From positions 2,868,001 through 2,932,000 of the forward strand of contig NZ_CP046902.1 of the NCBI RefSeq assembly GCF_009789555.1: a stretch of 64,000 nt of DNA, in the 5' to 3' direction. This DNA is from Stutzerimonas stutzeri (lineage in GTDB: Bacteria > Pseudomonadota > Gammaproteobacteria > Pseudomonadales > Pseudomonadaceae). Under the pieces are notes generated by a model. The model did no database searches. It saw only the letters and a program-made list of their open reading frames with translations, and had not been told where the DNA came from. Both the position numbers and the translations under genes were made by a program. Below are positions 9,679 through 18,154 of this stretch, piece by piece. How positions within the stretch are numbered: position 1 is the first letter of the stretch; each line of letters begins with the position of its first letter.

Positions 9679-11504
9679 GGCGCTACCACATCACGGTTGG
9701 CTCACCGACTACCGCAGGCGGCAGCGTAGTCACCGGTTGGGAACGTAGCACCCTCAACGGCAAGCATCTGGCACGCGAAGGCGACACGGTCGCCTGCCCG
9801 GCGTGCGGGGCCACGGGCACCATCGCCTGCACCGGCCCACGGCTTCAGGAAACCTTCGAAGGGCGGCTGGCCGCGCTGGAAGGTGATCTCTGCCTGTGCA
9901 AGTGCAGCCCGCCGCCACGGCTGGTCGCCAACCAGACGTTGCGTTACCAGACGCTCGGTGACAGCCCGGCGAGCCGGGCTGGTGCGCCGTTTGCCTCACC
10001 GCAGGCAGCGCCTGTCGGCTCGCAGCAGGCCGCCCCGCAAACGGAAAGCCATGGTCTGCAGGAGGAGGAAGAAGAGGAAGAAGAACTGACCGGCATCACC
10101 CTGCGTCTGGGGCTGTTCTTCGACGGTACCGGCAACAACCAGTCCAACAGTGAGGCCGCAGCGGGCTGCCGGGCCCGCGATGTGGGGTTGACGGAGGAGG
10201 AGGCCAAGGACATCCGCCAGCGCTGCGACGAGTATGGTTTTGATGCCGAAGGCAATGTGCCGGACAACAGCTACGGCAACCACGTCACCAATATTGCGCG
10301 GCTGCATGGTCTTTACCCGGATGACAGTATTGTCACCTTGCCTAAGGATGCAGATAAAGCCCACATCAAGGTTTATCTCGAAGGGATTGGCACCCTGAGC
10401 GGTAGTTCGGATTCGCTGTATGGCAAGGCGACAGGGCGGGGCGCTACCGGGGTGGTGGCACGTGTCGAGCAGGCACCCGGCTTGGTCATGCGTGCTTTGC
10501 GACTGCTGCAAGAGAATAACCCCGATGTCCAGATTCGGCGCATCGAGATCGACCTGTTCGGCTTCAGCCGGGGCGCGGCAGCTGCCCGCCACTGCGCCAA
10601 CGATCTGCTCAAGGGCGCGGACAGTCTGTTGGCCAAAGTGTTGCCAGCGGGTTCGCCGTTGCTCAACGCCGGCTTCGCCTGGCGGCACAAGCGGGATTTC
10701 GAACTCAACTTCATTGGGCTGTTCGATACCGTGGCCGCCATCTTCGACCCGTGGAGCGGTGATCTGAGCCCGGCCAATGCCGCCAACCCCGGTCTGGAGC
10801 TGCGTCTGGCGCCCGGTTGTGCCCGCAAGGTGGTGCACCTGGTCGCCAACACCGAGTGGCGGCACAACTTTCCGCTGGTCAAGACCGACAACGACATCCA
10901 GGCCCCCGGTGCGCACTCGGACCTTGGCGGCGGCTATCCGCCTGTCGTTCGGGAAACGATCCTCCTCGACAAGCCGCTCAGCAACCTCGTCAGCCGAAAT
11001 ACCGCCGAAGAAGACACCGCAGTCTACCAGCGTATCCGGCAGCTTCTGGAGCAGGACATGCCTCTGTTGCAGGACTATGTGCAACGCATGGAGGTTTATA
11101 CCTGGTCAGTAGATCAGCCCTACGACAGGCGCGATCATCTGCCCCCGCAAAAACGGGTGTATGCAGCCGCTCGTAGCATCCGTGAAGTGCGTGGCGAACT
11201 GTCGCTGGTCTACCTGCGTGTCATGCGGGATCTGGCGGTGCGCGCTGGGGTGGCATTCGAGCCGATACTCGACACCCCGGATTTCGCCCTGCCTGAGGAG
11301 TTGCAGCCGATCTCCGAGAAATTACGGGCACAGGCGCTGGGTGACTCCACAGTCGATTTGACGGCGGAAGAAGCGGCGCTGCTGCGCCGCCGCTATATTC
11401 ACCTGTCCGCCAACTGGAACGCGAGTAACAACCCTGAGCGGGACATATTGTTCATCAATCGTCCGGCCAAGAATGCGCTGCGCAAGGTCTACCCCAATGC
11501 CTAG
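9675..11504 (+). CDS. PAAR-fused type VI phospholipase effector (Tle, DUF2235)
   Basis: Predicted T6SS cargo effector of 609 aa. Residues 1-95 form a PAAR-type spike tip (MRRYHITVGSPTTAGG start, paired Cys CPACG, and CLCKCSPPP) expected to sit on a VgrG trimer. An eight-Glu run (residues 130-137) forms a linker. From about 140 the DUF2235 alpha/beta-hydrolase domain begins with LRLGLFFDGTGNN. A GxSxG nucleophile elbow lies in FGFSRGAAAARH (Ser298), and probable triad partners are Asp351 (GLFDTVA) and His414 (GAHSDLGGGY). The start at 9675 is chosen over 9648 for its GGGAGG site (9663-9668) and native PAAR N-terminus. It overlaps the following DUF2931 gene by 8 bases. No VgrG or T6SS structural gene is in the window, so this is an orphan cargo locus. 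Confidence 0.85.
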   Translation: MRRYHITVGSPTTAGGSVVTGWERSTLNGKHLAREGDTVACPACGATGTIACTGPRLQETFEGRLAALEGDLCLCKCSPPPRLVANQTLRYQTLGDSPASRAGAPFASPQAAPVGSQQAAPQTESHGLQEEEEEEEELTGITLRLGLFFDGTGNNQSNSEAAAGCRARDVGLTEEEAKDIRQRCDEYGFDAEGNVPDNSYGNHVTNIARLHGLYPDDSIVTLPKDADKAHIKVYLEGIGTLSGSSDSLYGKATGRGATGVVARVEQAPGLVMRALRLLQENNPDVQIRRIEIDLFGFSRGAAAARHCANDLLKGADSLLAKVLPAGSPLLNAGFAWRHKRDFELNFIGLFDTVAAIFDPWSGDLSPANAANPGLELRLAPGCARKVVHLVANTEWRHNFPLVKTDNDIQAPGAHSDLGGGYPPVVRETILLDKPLSNLVSRNTAEEDTAVYQRIRQLLEQDMPLLQDYVQRMEVYTWSVDQPYDRRDHLPPQKRVYAAARSIREVRGELSLVYLRVMRDLAVRAGVAFEPILDTPDFALPEELQPISEKLRAQALGDSTVDLTAEEAALLRRRYIHLSANWNASNNPERDILFINRPAKNALRKVYPNA

Positions 11505-12165
11505 ATTCGGATGGATACGGCCATGGCTATTGGCCCTGTGCCTGAGCGGCTGTGCCAACGGCTCCGAGCTGCCCTACGAGGATGTGCCGGCCTGGTATCT
11601 CGGTTTCGGAACGCCGAACTATATGCAGGTGTGGATCGAGACCGCTGATGTGGTCGATGTCAATGACCGGGTGTTTCGCCGGGCCATGAGTGGAATTGCC
11701 TCGACACAGCATCCGAAGAACCTTGAGAGCATCCCGACCCCGGTCGGCTGGCCGGAGCGTCCCGGGGGGGGGGCTGGCAAATATGTATTCGGCGCAGCGT
11801 TGCCCCGCCTGATCTATGTGCGCTGGCAGTCCCTGGTGGAGCCGCAGACCTATCAGGCCTATATCGTGATTCCCGAGGCGATTCAAAAAGAAATGGTCAA
11901 GCCGGAAAGAACCTATTGTCGAGCTGACGATAAATGGATTACTGACTATCGCAACATAGTGACCATTGGCCTGGCTCCCGGGGGCATCACCAAGACCTGG
12001 ATACTGGGTCCATGTCTGGAGCCGATCGAAGTGGCGCGGGTCGAGGGCGAGGTGGTGAAGCGCGGGCCTTATGGGGGGCGATCCAACGGCATGTACGCTT
12101 TGCCACTCAAGCCAGAGTCCAAAGCCTATATCGAGAAGTACGGGATTCCGTATGACAGTTGGTAA
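11497..12165 (+). CDS. DUF2931 lipoprotein, probable Tle immunity protein
   Basis: Lipoprotein of 222 aa. The signal ends in lipobox LSGC (Cys about residue 19). The mature part shows the DUF2931 pattern (AWYLGFGTPNYMQVWIET, then RLIYVRWQSLVEPQTYQAY, and a C-terminal EKYGIPYDSW). It overlaps the effector gene by 8 bases. Known Tle effectors act on membrane phospholipids from the periplasm and are paired with lipoprotein immunity partners, so location, signal and coupling argue for immunity function; this is inference. The start at 11497 removes eight codons of the upstream open frame and leaves a normal signal peptide. A run of ten G residues lies inside the gene at codons 89-92. Confidence 0.75.
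   Translation: MPRFGWIRPWLLALCLSGCANGSELPYEDVPAWYLGFGTPNYMQVWIETADVVDVNDRVFRRAMSGIASTQHPKNLESIPTPVGWPERPGGGAGKYVFGAALPRLIYVRWQSLVEPQTYQAYIVIPEAIQKEMVKPERTYCRADDKWITDYRNIVTIGLAPGGITKTWILGPCLEPIEVARVEGEVVKRGPYGGRSNGMYALPLKPESKAYIEKYGIPYDSW
11764..11773 (+). repeat. G10 homopolymer tract in the immunity candidate
   Basis: Ten consecutive G residues encode the Gly-Gly-Gly of ERPGGGAGK in the DUF2931 protein. It is much the longest mononucleotide run I noticed in the window. Slippage by one or two bases would truncate the protein after about residue 92. Confidence 0.9.
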
Positions 12166-12241
12166 GGCAGCGGATGTCGCCCTGCCTGAATTCAGATTTC
12201 GGCTATGAGCTTTGCGCATTAATGAGGGGCTGGGTCAAGTG

Positions 12242-12270
12242 AAAGCCCGGAGCAAGCATGCTCGGGCTTT
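12242..12270. terminator. Bidirectional terminator hairpin
   Basis: AAAGCCCG and CGGGCTTT flank an inner GAGCA/TGCT pair, giving a stem of about 12 pairs with one bulged G. The A/T-rich ends can serve either strand. It lies between the convergent DUF2931 (+) and dctP (-) genes. Confidence 0.75.
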
Positions 12271-12284
12271 ACTCTGCCGGCCGA

Positions 12285-13280
12285 TCAGGGTCGCTGCTTG
12301 CGATTCACCGTCTGCGCGGCCTTGATGATGTCGGCACCGATGACCGGTTCGAACTCCTTCCATACCGGTCTCATCGCTTCCCGCCAGGCTTCGCGTTCTT
12401 CGGGCGTCAGCTCGATCAGCGTCGAGGTGCCCGCCTTGCGGATGCGCTCCCGGTCGGCTTGGTTGGCTTCTTCAGCGGCGCGGTTCACCTCGTAGGTCAC
12501 CTCGTCGATGATGCCCTCCAGCTCGGTACGAATCTTGTGTGGAATACCGAACCAGAACCGCGTGTTGCTCACCAGCATGTAGTCGAGCACGCCGTGATTG
12601 CTTTCGGTGATATACGGCTGCACGGTATGCATTTTCTTGCTGTAGATGTTCGACCAGGGGTTTTCGGCGCCCTGGACGGTGCCGTTCTGTAACGAGGCGA
12701 AGACATCGGCAAAGGCGATTTTCTTGGTTGGCGCACCCACCTGGGCAAACTGCGACTCCAGCACCGCCGAAGGCTGGATGCGGAAGGCCAGACCCTCTGC
12801 ATCGCTCGGCAGGCGCAACGCCCGGGTGGCCGATAATTGCTTCATGCCGTTGTGCCAGTAGGCCAGGCCGGTGATGTTGTCCTTCTCCATGGAGCGCAGA
12901 AGCTGGCGGCCCTTGGCGCGCTTCTGGAAGCGATTCACGGCGTCCAGGTCGTCGAACAGGAAAGGCAGGTCGAATACCTGCACCTGCTTGGTGTATTTCT
13001 CGAACTTGGCCAGCGACGGTGCCAGCAGTTGAACGTCGTTGTTGCTCAGGGCTTCCAGTTCGTTGGCGTCGCCGTACAGCGTGGAGTTGGGGTAGACCTC
13101 GACGGCCACCTGGCCTGGCAAGCGCTCCTCGACCAGACGTTTGAACAGCAGGGCACCTTTGCCCTTGGGCGTGTCTTCGGCGACCACATGGGAGAACTTG
13201 ATGACTATCGGTTCGGCTTCGACGGCGGTCGCGGTTAACGCGAGCACCAGGCCTGCAAGGGTGATGATCGGCTTGATCAT
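12285..13280 (-). CDS. dctP: TRAP transporter substrate-binding protein DctP
   Basis: Periplasmic solute-binding protein of a TRAP C4-dicarboxylate transporter, 331 aa from the ATG at 13280. The upstream alternative at 13310 adds ten polar residues before the signal and lacks a ribosome-binding site. A signal peptide (MIKPIITLAGLVLALTATA) is followed by IVIKFSHVVAEDTPKGKGAL, the DctP family N-terminus. The signature segment with NPWSNIYSKKMH and YITESNHGVLDYM follows, and the sequence closely resembles P. aeruginosa DctP. Its natural partners, the DctQ and DctM permeases, are not adjacent: the gene ends in a terminator and stands alone. It may feed a permease encoded elsewhere, or act with a dicarboxylate sensor kinase. 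Confidence 0.88.
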   Translation of the reverse strand: MIKPIITLAGLVLALTATAVEAEPIVIKFSHVVAEDTPKGKGALLFKRLVEERLPGQVAVEVYPNSTLYGDANELEALSNNDVQLLAPSLAKFEKYTKQVQVFDLPFLFDDLDAVNRFQKRAKGRQLLRSMEKDNITGLAYWHNGMKQLSATRALRLPSDAEGLAFRIQPSAVLESQFAQVGAPTKKIAFADVFASLQNGTVQGAENPWSNIYSKKMHTVQPYITESNHGVLDYMLVSNTRFWFGIPHKIRTELEGIIDEVTYEVNRAAEEANQADRERIRKAGTSTLIELTPEEREAWREAMRPVWKEFEPVIGADIIKAAQTVNRKQRP

Positions 13281-13485
13281 TGAAAGGCTCTTATTTTGGT
13301 TGGTTGGCATGACGTCCGAAGACGCGATTGAGCTTCAACGGGACCTTATGCCAAATAAGCCGAACCACCTGAAGCGCTTTCGCGAAAAATTCACGATTGG
13401 ATGAGCGGGAGCGGGCATGGATCACACTTTGCCCGCTTCGCCCCGGCAACCGCGCGTCGAGCTGGCGACGCAGGGCTGCCAGCGA

Positions 13486-14889
13486 TCAGCTGCTGGCGAG
13501 CTGCCAACCGCCGCCCAGCGCCTTGTAAAGGGCGACGATACCCCGGTACAGATCGACTTCAGCCACGGCCTGCGCGTCCTCGGCGGCGAGGCGTTCACGC
13601 TCTGCATCGAGCAGCACCAGGAAATCCACGGTGCCTTCGCGGTAGCGGATCTGCGCCTGTTGTGCGGCGGCCCGGCTGGCATTGGACTGACGCAGCAATG
13701 AGAGCAACCGCTCCTGGGCGTGTGCATAGTCACTGAAGGCATTCTCCGATTCCTCCAGCGCAAGCAATACCTGTTGCTCGTAGTTCGCCAGCGCGCCCTC
13801 GGCCTGCGCTTCGGCACCGCGCAGCCGGGCGCGTACGCTGCCCATGTCGAACGCCGCCCAACTGATACTGGGCGCCGCGCCCCAGGCCTGTGCGGCGCTG
13901 GAGCCAATCTGCGAGCCACGGCCCGCGATGAATCCAAGGAACCCCGACAGGCTGACCCGGGGAAACAGATCCGCCGTCGCCACGCCGACATCGGCAGTCG
14001 CGGCCGCCAGTTGCCGTTCGGCCGCGAGAATGTCTGGGCGCCGTCGCAGCAGTTCGCCGGGGTCGCCGATTGGCAATGCCTTGGCGATTGCCGGCAGCGC
14101 CCGTGAAGACAGGTCGACGCTAAGCTGATCCGGACGCTGGCCAAGGAGGGTCGCGATTCGATTGCGGGCACGGGTCTGTGTCGCCTGCAACAGGGGCAGG
14201 CTGGCCTCGGTGGCCGCCAGTCGGGCGTCGGCGCGCAGCACGTCCAGTTCGCTGCCCATGCCGGCGTCGCGCAACTGCTCGGTCAGTCGATGGGAGTCAC
14301 GTTGGTTGTCCAGATTCTGCCGAGCGATACGTTCACGCAGTTGTGCGCCACGCAGCTGGCCGTAGGCATCGACGAGTTCGGCGATCAGGCTCACCTGCAA
14401 TTGGTAAAGCTCGGCTTGCGCGGCCTCGCTCTGCGCCTCGCTCGATTCGATTCGCCGCTGGATGCGCCCGAACAGGTCCAGCTCCCATGCCATGTCCAGG
14501 CCCAGGTCGTAGCGTTCGATGCTGCTTCGCTCATCGCTGAAGCCCGGCTGCTGCGCCTTGCCATACTCGGCAGTGGCACCGGCGGTCACGGTTGGAAAGC
14601 GATCATTGGCCGCGTCATCGCGAATCGACCGCGCCGCGCGCAGCCTGGCGAAGGCGATGCGCAGCTCTCGGTTTTCCGACAATGCCTCACCGACCAGCGC
14701 ATCGAGCGTCGCGTCTTCGAACTGGCGCCACCAGGCGGATTCGAAGTGCGCGCGGTCGAAGCCAGCGGTACTGGCCCGCTCGATCCGGGCGGGCTGCGTT
14801 TGCGGCGCGCGATAGTCCGGGCCGACGGCGCAGGCGGTCAAGGCCATGAGCGCCGCCAGCAACAACGGAGTGGTGATAACGGCCTTCAT
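13486..14889 (-). CDS. oprN: Outer-membrane efflux lipoprotein OprN
   Basis: Outer-membrane channel of the MexEF-OprN pump, 467 aa, NodT/OprM family. A lipoprotein signal with lipobox LTAC is followed by AVGPDYRAPQTQPARIE. The two structural repeats are visible (YDLGLDMAWELDLFGRIQRR and SISWAAFDMGSVRARL). The start overlaps the mexF stop by 4 bases, so it is the last gene of a coupled mexE-mexF-oprN operon. No T-tailed terminator is evident downstream; a GC hairpin at 13411-13436 is the only candidate. Confidence 0.9.
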   Translation of the reverse strand: MKAVITTPLLLAALMALTACAVGPDYRAPQTQPARIERASTAGFDRAHFESAWWRQFEDATLDALVGEALSENRELRIAFARLRAARSIRDDAANDRFPTVTAGATAEYGKAQQPGFSDERSSIERYDLGLDMAWELDLFGRIQRRIESSEAQSEAAQAELYQLQVSLIAELVDAYGQLRGAQLRERIARQNLDNQRDSHRLTEQLRDAGMGSELDVLRADARLAATEASLPLLQATQTRARNRIATLLGQRPDQLSVDLSSRALPAIAKALPIGDPGELLRRRPDILAAERQLAAATADVGVATADLFPRVSLSGFLGFIAGRGSQIGSSAAQAWGAAPSISWAAFDMGSVRARLRGAEAQAEGALANYEQQVLLALEESENAFSDYAHAQERLLSLLRQSNASRAAAQQAQIRYREGTVDFLVLLDAERERLAAEDAQAVAEVDLYRGIVALYKALGGGWQLASS

Positions 14890-17800
14890 GCATGTGCCTC
14901 CTTCAGTACAGCCTTGTTCGCTTCACGCTTCTCGACGAAAGCGCGAATCACCAGATAGAACACCGGGGTCAGCAGCAGACCGAAGAACGTCACGCCGAGC
15001 ATCCCGCTGAACACCGCGACCCCCATGGCATGGCGCATCTCCGCACCGGCGCCGCTGGACAGCACCAGTGGCACCACACCCATGATGAAGGCGAAGCTGG
15101 TCATCAGGATGGGGCGCAGCCGCAGCCGGCAGGCTTCCAGTATCGCGGTCAGCCGGTCCATGCCTTCCTCCTGCTTGTCCTTGGCGAACTCGACGATCAG
15201 GATGGCGTTCTTGCAGGCCAGCCCCACCAGCACGATCAGGCCGATCTGAGTGAACACGTTGTTGTCGCCACCGGACAGAATCACCCCGGTGATGGCCGAT
15301 AGCAGGGTCATCGGTACGATCAGAATCACCGCCAGCGGCAGACTCCAGCTCTCGTATTGAGCCGCCAGCACGAGGAAGGCCAGCAGCACGCAGAGCGGGA
15401 AGACGAACATCGCGGTGTTTCCGGCCAGGATCTGCTGGTAGGTCAGCTCGGTCCATTCATAGCTCATTCCGTTCGGCAATTCGGCCTTGAGCAGGCGTTC
15501 CATGGCGTCCTCGGCCTGGCCGGAGCTATAGCCTGGCGCCGCCGCGCCGTTGATCTCGGCGGTCAGGAACCCGTTGTAATGCATCACCCGATCGGGCCCG
15601 GCGCTGTCGCTGACCCTGACGAACGTCGACAGGGGAACCATCTCGCCACGGTCATTGCGAACCTTCAGCTGGCCGATCTGTTCCGGCGACAGGCGAAACC
15701 GCTGTTCGGCCTGAACGTTGACCTGATAGGTACGGCCGAAGCGGTTGAAGTCGTTCGCGTACAGCGAGCCGAGGTAGACCTGCATGGTGTCGAAGATCTG
15801 ATCGATCGCCACGCCATGGGTCTTGGCCTTCTCGCGGTCTATATCGGCATCCACCTGCGGCACGTTGACCTGATAGCTGGTGAACAATCCGGCCAACTCC
15901 GGATAGTCGGCGCTCTTGGCGATTACGTTCTGCACCTGGGCGTACAGTTCTTCGTAACCGAGGTTGCCTCGATCCTGGACCTGTACGCGGAAGCCGCCGA
16001 TGGTCCCCAGGCCTTGTACCGGTGGTGGCGGGAAGATCGCGAGATAGGCTTCCTGAATGCCCGCAAACTGGCCGTTCAGCTCGCCGGCAATGGCGCCGGC
16101 GGACATGTTTTCCTCCTTGCGCTGGTCGAAGTCTTTCAGCGCCACGAAGACGATGCCGCTGTTCGGGCTGTTGGTGAACCCGTTGATCGAAAGGCCGGGA
16201 AAAGCGATGGTGTTTTCAACGCCGGGGTGCTTGCCGGCGATGTCGGACATCTGCTTGATCACGTCTTCGGTGCGGTCCAGGGTGGCGGCATCCGGTAGCT
16301 GCGCGAAGGCGACCAGGTACTGCTTGTCCTGCGGCGGTACGAAGCCTGTCGGTGTACTGGCAAAGCCCATGTAGCCGAGCGCCACCAGGCCGACATAGAC
16401 CACAAGCGCGATACCGCTGCCGCGAAGGATGCGTTTGACCGCGCCGACATAGCCATGGCTGGCACGCTCGAAAGCGCGGTTGAAGGGGGCGAACAACCAG
16501 CCGCCGAACAGTTTGTCCAGCACGCGCGAGAAGCCGTCCTTCGGCGCATCGTGGGCTCGCAGCAGCGCGGCGGCCAGGGCCGGCGACAGGGTCAGCGAGT
16601 TGAAGGCCGAAATCACCGTCGAAATGGCGATGGTCAGCGCGAACTGCTGGTAGAACTGTCCGGTGAGGCCGGAAATGAACGCGGTCGGGATGAACACCGC
16701 GCACAGCACCAGCGCCGTCGCGATGATAGGCCCGGTCACTTCCTTCATTGCCTGCTTGGTCGCTTCGACTGGCGTCTTGCCCAGGCCGATATTGCGCTCG
16801 ACGTTTTCCACCACGACGATGGCATCGTCCACCACGATCCCGATTGCCAGCACCAGGCCGAACAACGACAGCGCATTGAGCGAAAAACCGAGCATGTGCA
16901 TCACGGCAAAGGTACCGATCAGTGATACCGGAACGGCGGCGAGCGGAATGATCGAGGCGCGCCAGGTCTGCAGGAAGAGGATCACCACCAGCACCACCAG
17001 CACGATGGCCTCGAGCAGGGTGTGGACCACCGCTTCGATGGAGCCGCGCACGAAAATCGTCGGGTCATAGACGATCTCGTAGTCCACGCCCTCGGGGAAA
17101 TCGCGCTTCAGCTCGGCCATACGGGCCCTGACCGAATCGGAAATCTCGATGGCGTTGGACCCGGGGCGCTGGAACACCGGGATGGCGACCGCGGGTTGGT
17201 TGTTGAGCAGCGAGCGCAAGGCGTATTGGCTGGAGCCCAACTCGATGCGGGCAATGTCTTTCAGCCGAGTGATCTCGCCGTCGTTGCCGGCCCGCACGAC
17301 GATGTTCTCGAACTCTTCTTCGGTGACCAGGCGGCCCTGGGTGTTGATCGACAGCTGGAAATCGGTGGCACCCGGTGCAGGCGGTGCGCCGAGCGAACCG
17401 GCGGCGACCTGGCGGTTCTGTTCGCGGATCGCGCTGACCACATCGGTTGCGGTGAGGTTGCGTGAAGCGACTTTGTTCGGGTCGAGCCAGACGCGCAGCG
17501 AATAGTCGCCCATGCCGAACAACTGCACATCGCCGATGCCGTCCAGCCGCGCCAGCTCGTCCTTGACGTTGAGCGCGGCGTAGTTCGACAGATACAGCAT
17601 GTCGTAGCGCTCATCGGGCGAGGTCAGGTGCACCACCATGGTGAGGTCCGGCGATGCCTTGTCCACCGTCACACCAAGGCGCTGCACCTCGGTGGGCAGC
17701 GTTGGCATGGTGCGGGTCACACGGTTCTGTACCTGAACCTGGGCATTGTCCAGGTCAGTCCCCAGGGCGAAGGTGATGGTCAGGGTCAGCTTGCCATCGG

Positions 17801-18056
17801 CCGTTGCCTGTGACGACATGTAGAGCATGCCCTCTACGCCGGTGATGGCCTGTTCCAGTGGCGAGGCAACCGTTTCACCGATCACCTTGGGGTTGGCGCC
17901 CGGAAAGTTGGCCCGTACGACCACCGTGGGCGGCACCACTTCGGGGTATTCGCTGATCGGCAACTGGAACAGCGAGATGGCACCCCCGATGAGGATCACC
18001 AGGGACAGCACCGCGGCGAAGATCGGCCGCAGGATGAAGAATTGCGAAAAATTCAT
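14886..18056 (-). CDS. mexF: RND efflux transporter MexF
   Basis: Inner-membrane RND (HAE1) pump of 1056 aa. The N-terminus (MNFSQFFILRPIFAAVLSLV) and the segments ISLFQLPISEYPEVVPPTVV and LFGMGDYSLRVWLDPNK are those of MexF. The TM4 proton-relay motif is AIGIVVDDAIVVVENVERN. MexEF-OprN exports chloramphenicol, fluoroquinolones and trimethoprim, and in P. aeruginosa also the quinolone-signal precursor HHQ. It lies between mexE (98-base gap) and oprN (4-base overlap). The order mexS, mexT, mexE, mexF, oprN supports the assignment. Confidence 0.94.
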   Translation of the reverse strand: MNFSQFFILRPIFAAVLSLVILIGGAISLFQLPISEYPEVVPPTVVVRANFPGANPKVIGETVASPLEQAITGVEGMLYMSSQATADGKLTLTITFALGTDLDNAQVQVQNRVTRTMPTLPTEVQRLGVTVDKASPDLTMVVHLTSPDERYDMLYLSNYAALNVKDELARLDGIGDVQLFGMGDYSLRVWLDPNKVASRNLTATDVVSAIREQNRQVAAGSLGAPPAPGATDFQLSINTQGRLVTEEEFENIVVRAGNDGEITRLKDIARIELGSSQYALRSLLNNQPAVAIPVFQRPGSNAIEISDSVRARMAELKRDFPEGVDYEIVYDPTIFVRGSIEAVVHTLLEAIVLVVLVVILFLQTWRASIIPLAAVPVSLIGTFAVMHMLGFSLNALSLFGLVLAIGIVVDDAIVVVENVERNIGLGKTPVEATKQAMKEVTGPIIATALVLCAVFIPTAFISGLTGQFYQQFALTIAISTVISAFNSLTLSPALAAALLRAHDAPKDGFSRVLDKLFGGWLFAPFNRAFERASHGYVGAVKRILRGSGIALVVYVGLVALGYMGFASTPTGFVPPQDKQYLVAFAQLPDAATLDRTEDVIKQMSDIAGKHPGVENTIAFPGLSINGFTNSPNSGIVFVALKDFDQRKEENMSAGAIAGELNGQFAGIQEAYLAIFPPPPVQGLGTIGGFRVQVQDRGNLGYEELYAQVQNVIAKSADYPELAGLFTSYQVNVPQVDADIDREKAKTHGVAIDQIFDTMQVYLGSLYANDFNRFGRTYQVNVQAEQRFRLSPEQIGQLKVRNDRGEMVPLSTFVRVSDSAGPDRVMHYNGFLTAEINGAAAPGYSSGQAEDAMERLLKAELPNGMSYEWTELTYQQILAGNTAMFVFPLCVLLAFLVLAAQYESWSLPLAVILIVPMTLLSAITGVILSGGDNNVFTQIGLIVLVGLACKNAILIVEFAKDKQEEGMDRLTAILEACRLRLRPILMTSFAFIMGVVPLVLSSGAGAEMRHAMGVAVFSGMLGVTFFGLLLTPVFYLVIRAFVEKREANKAVLKEAHA

Positions 18057-18074
18057 GACGCACTCCGGGTCTGA

Positions 18075-18093
18075 GGGTGCGCATGACGCACCC
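18075..18093. other. Hairpin in the mexE-mexF gap
   Basis: A perfect 7-bp stem (GGGTGCG / CGCACCC) with a five-base loop lies about 20 bases upstream of the mexF start, in the mRNA leader between mexE and mexF. There is no T-run, so it is more likely a processing or stability element, or an attenuator of mexF translation, than a terminator. Confidence 0.5.
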
Positions 18094-18154
18094 TGACGGA
18101 ATCGGTTTCGGGTTGTGCGCCGAGGCGCACGGTCGACTGGGGCCAGGCGTGTGC

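Noticed and set aside
13411..13436. Terminator after oprN
   Set aside because: A GC stem (GCGGGCA/TGCCCGC) exists but has a 12-base loop and no T-run, so it was not listed as a terminator.
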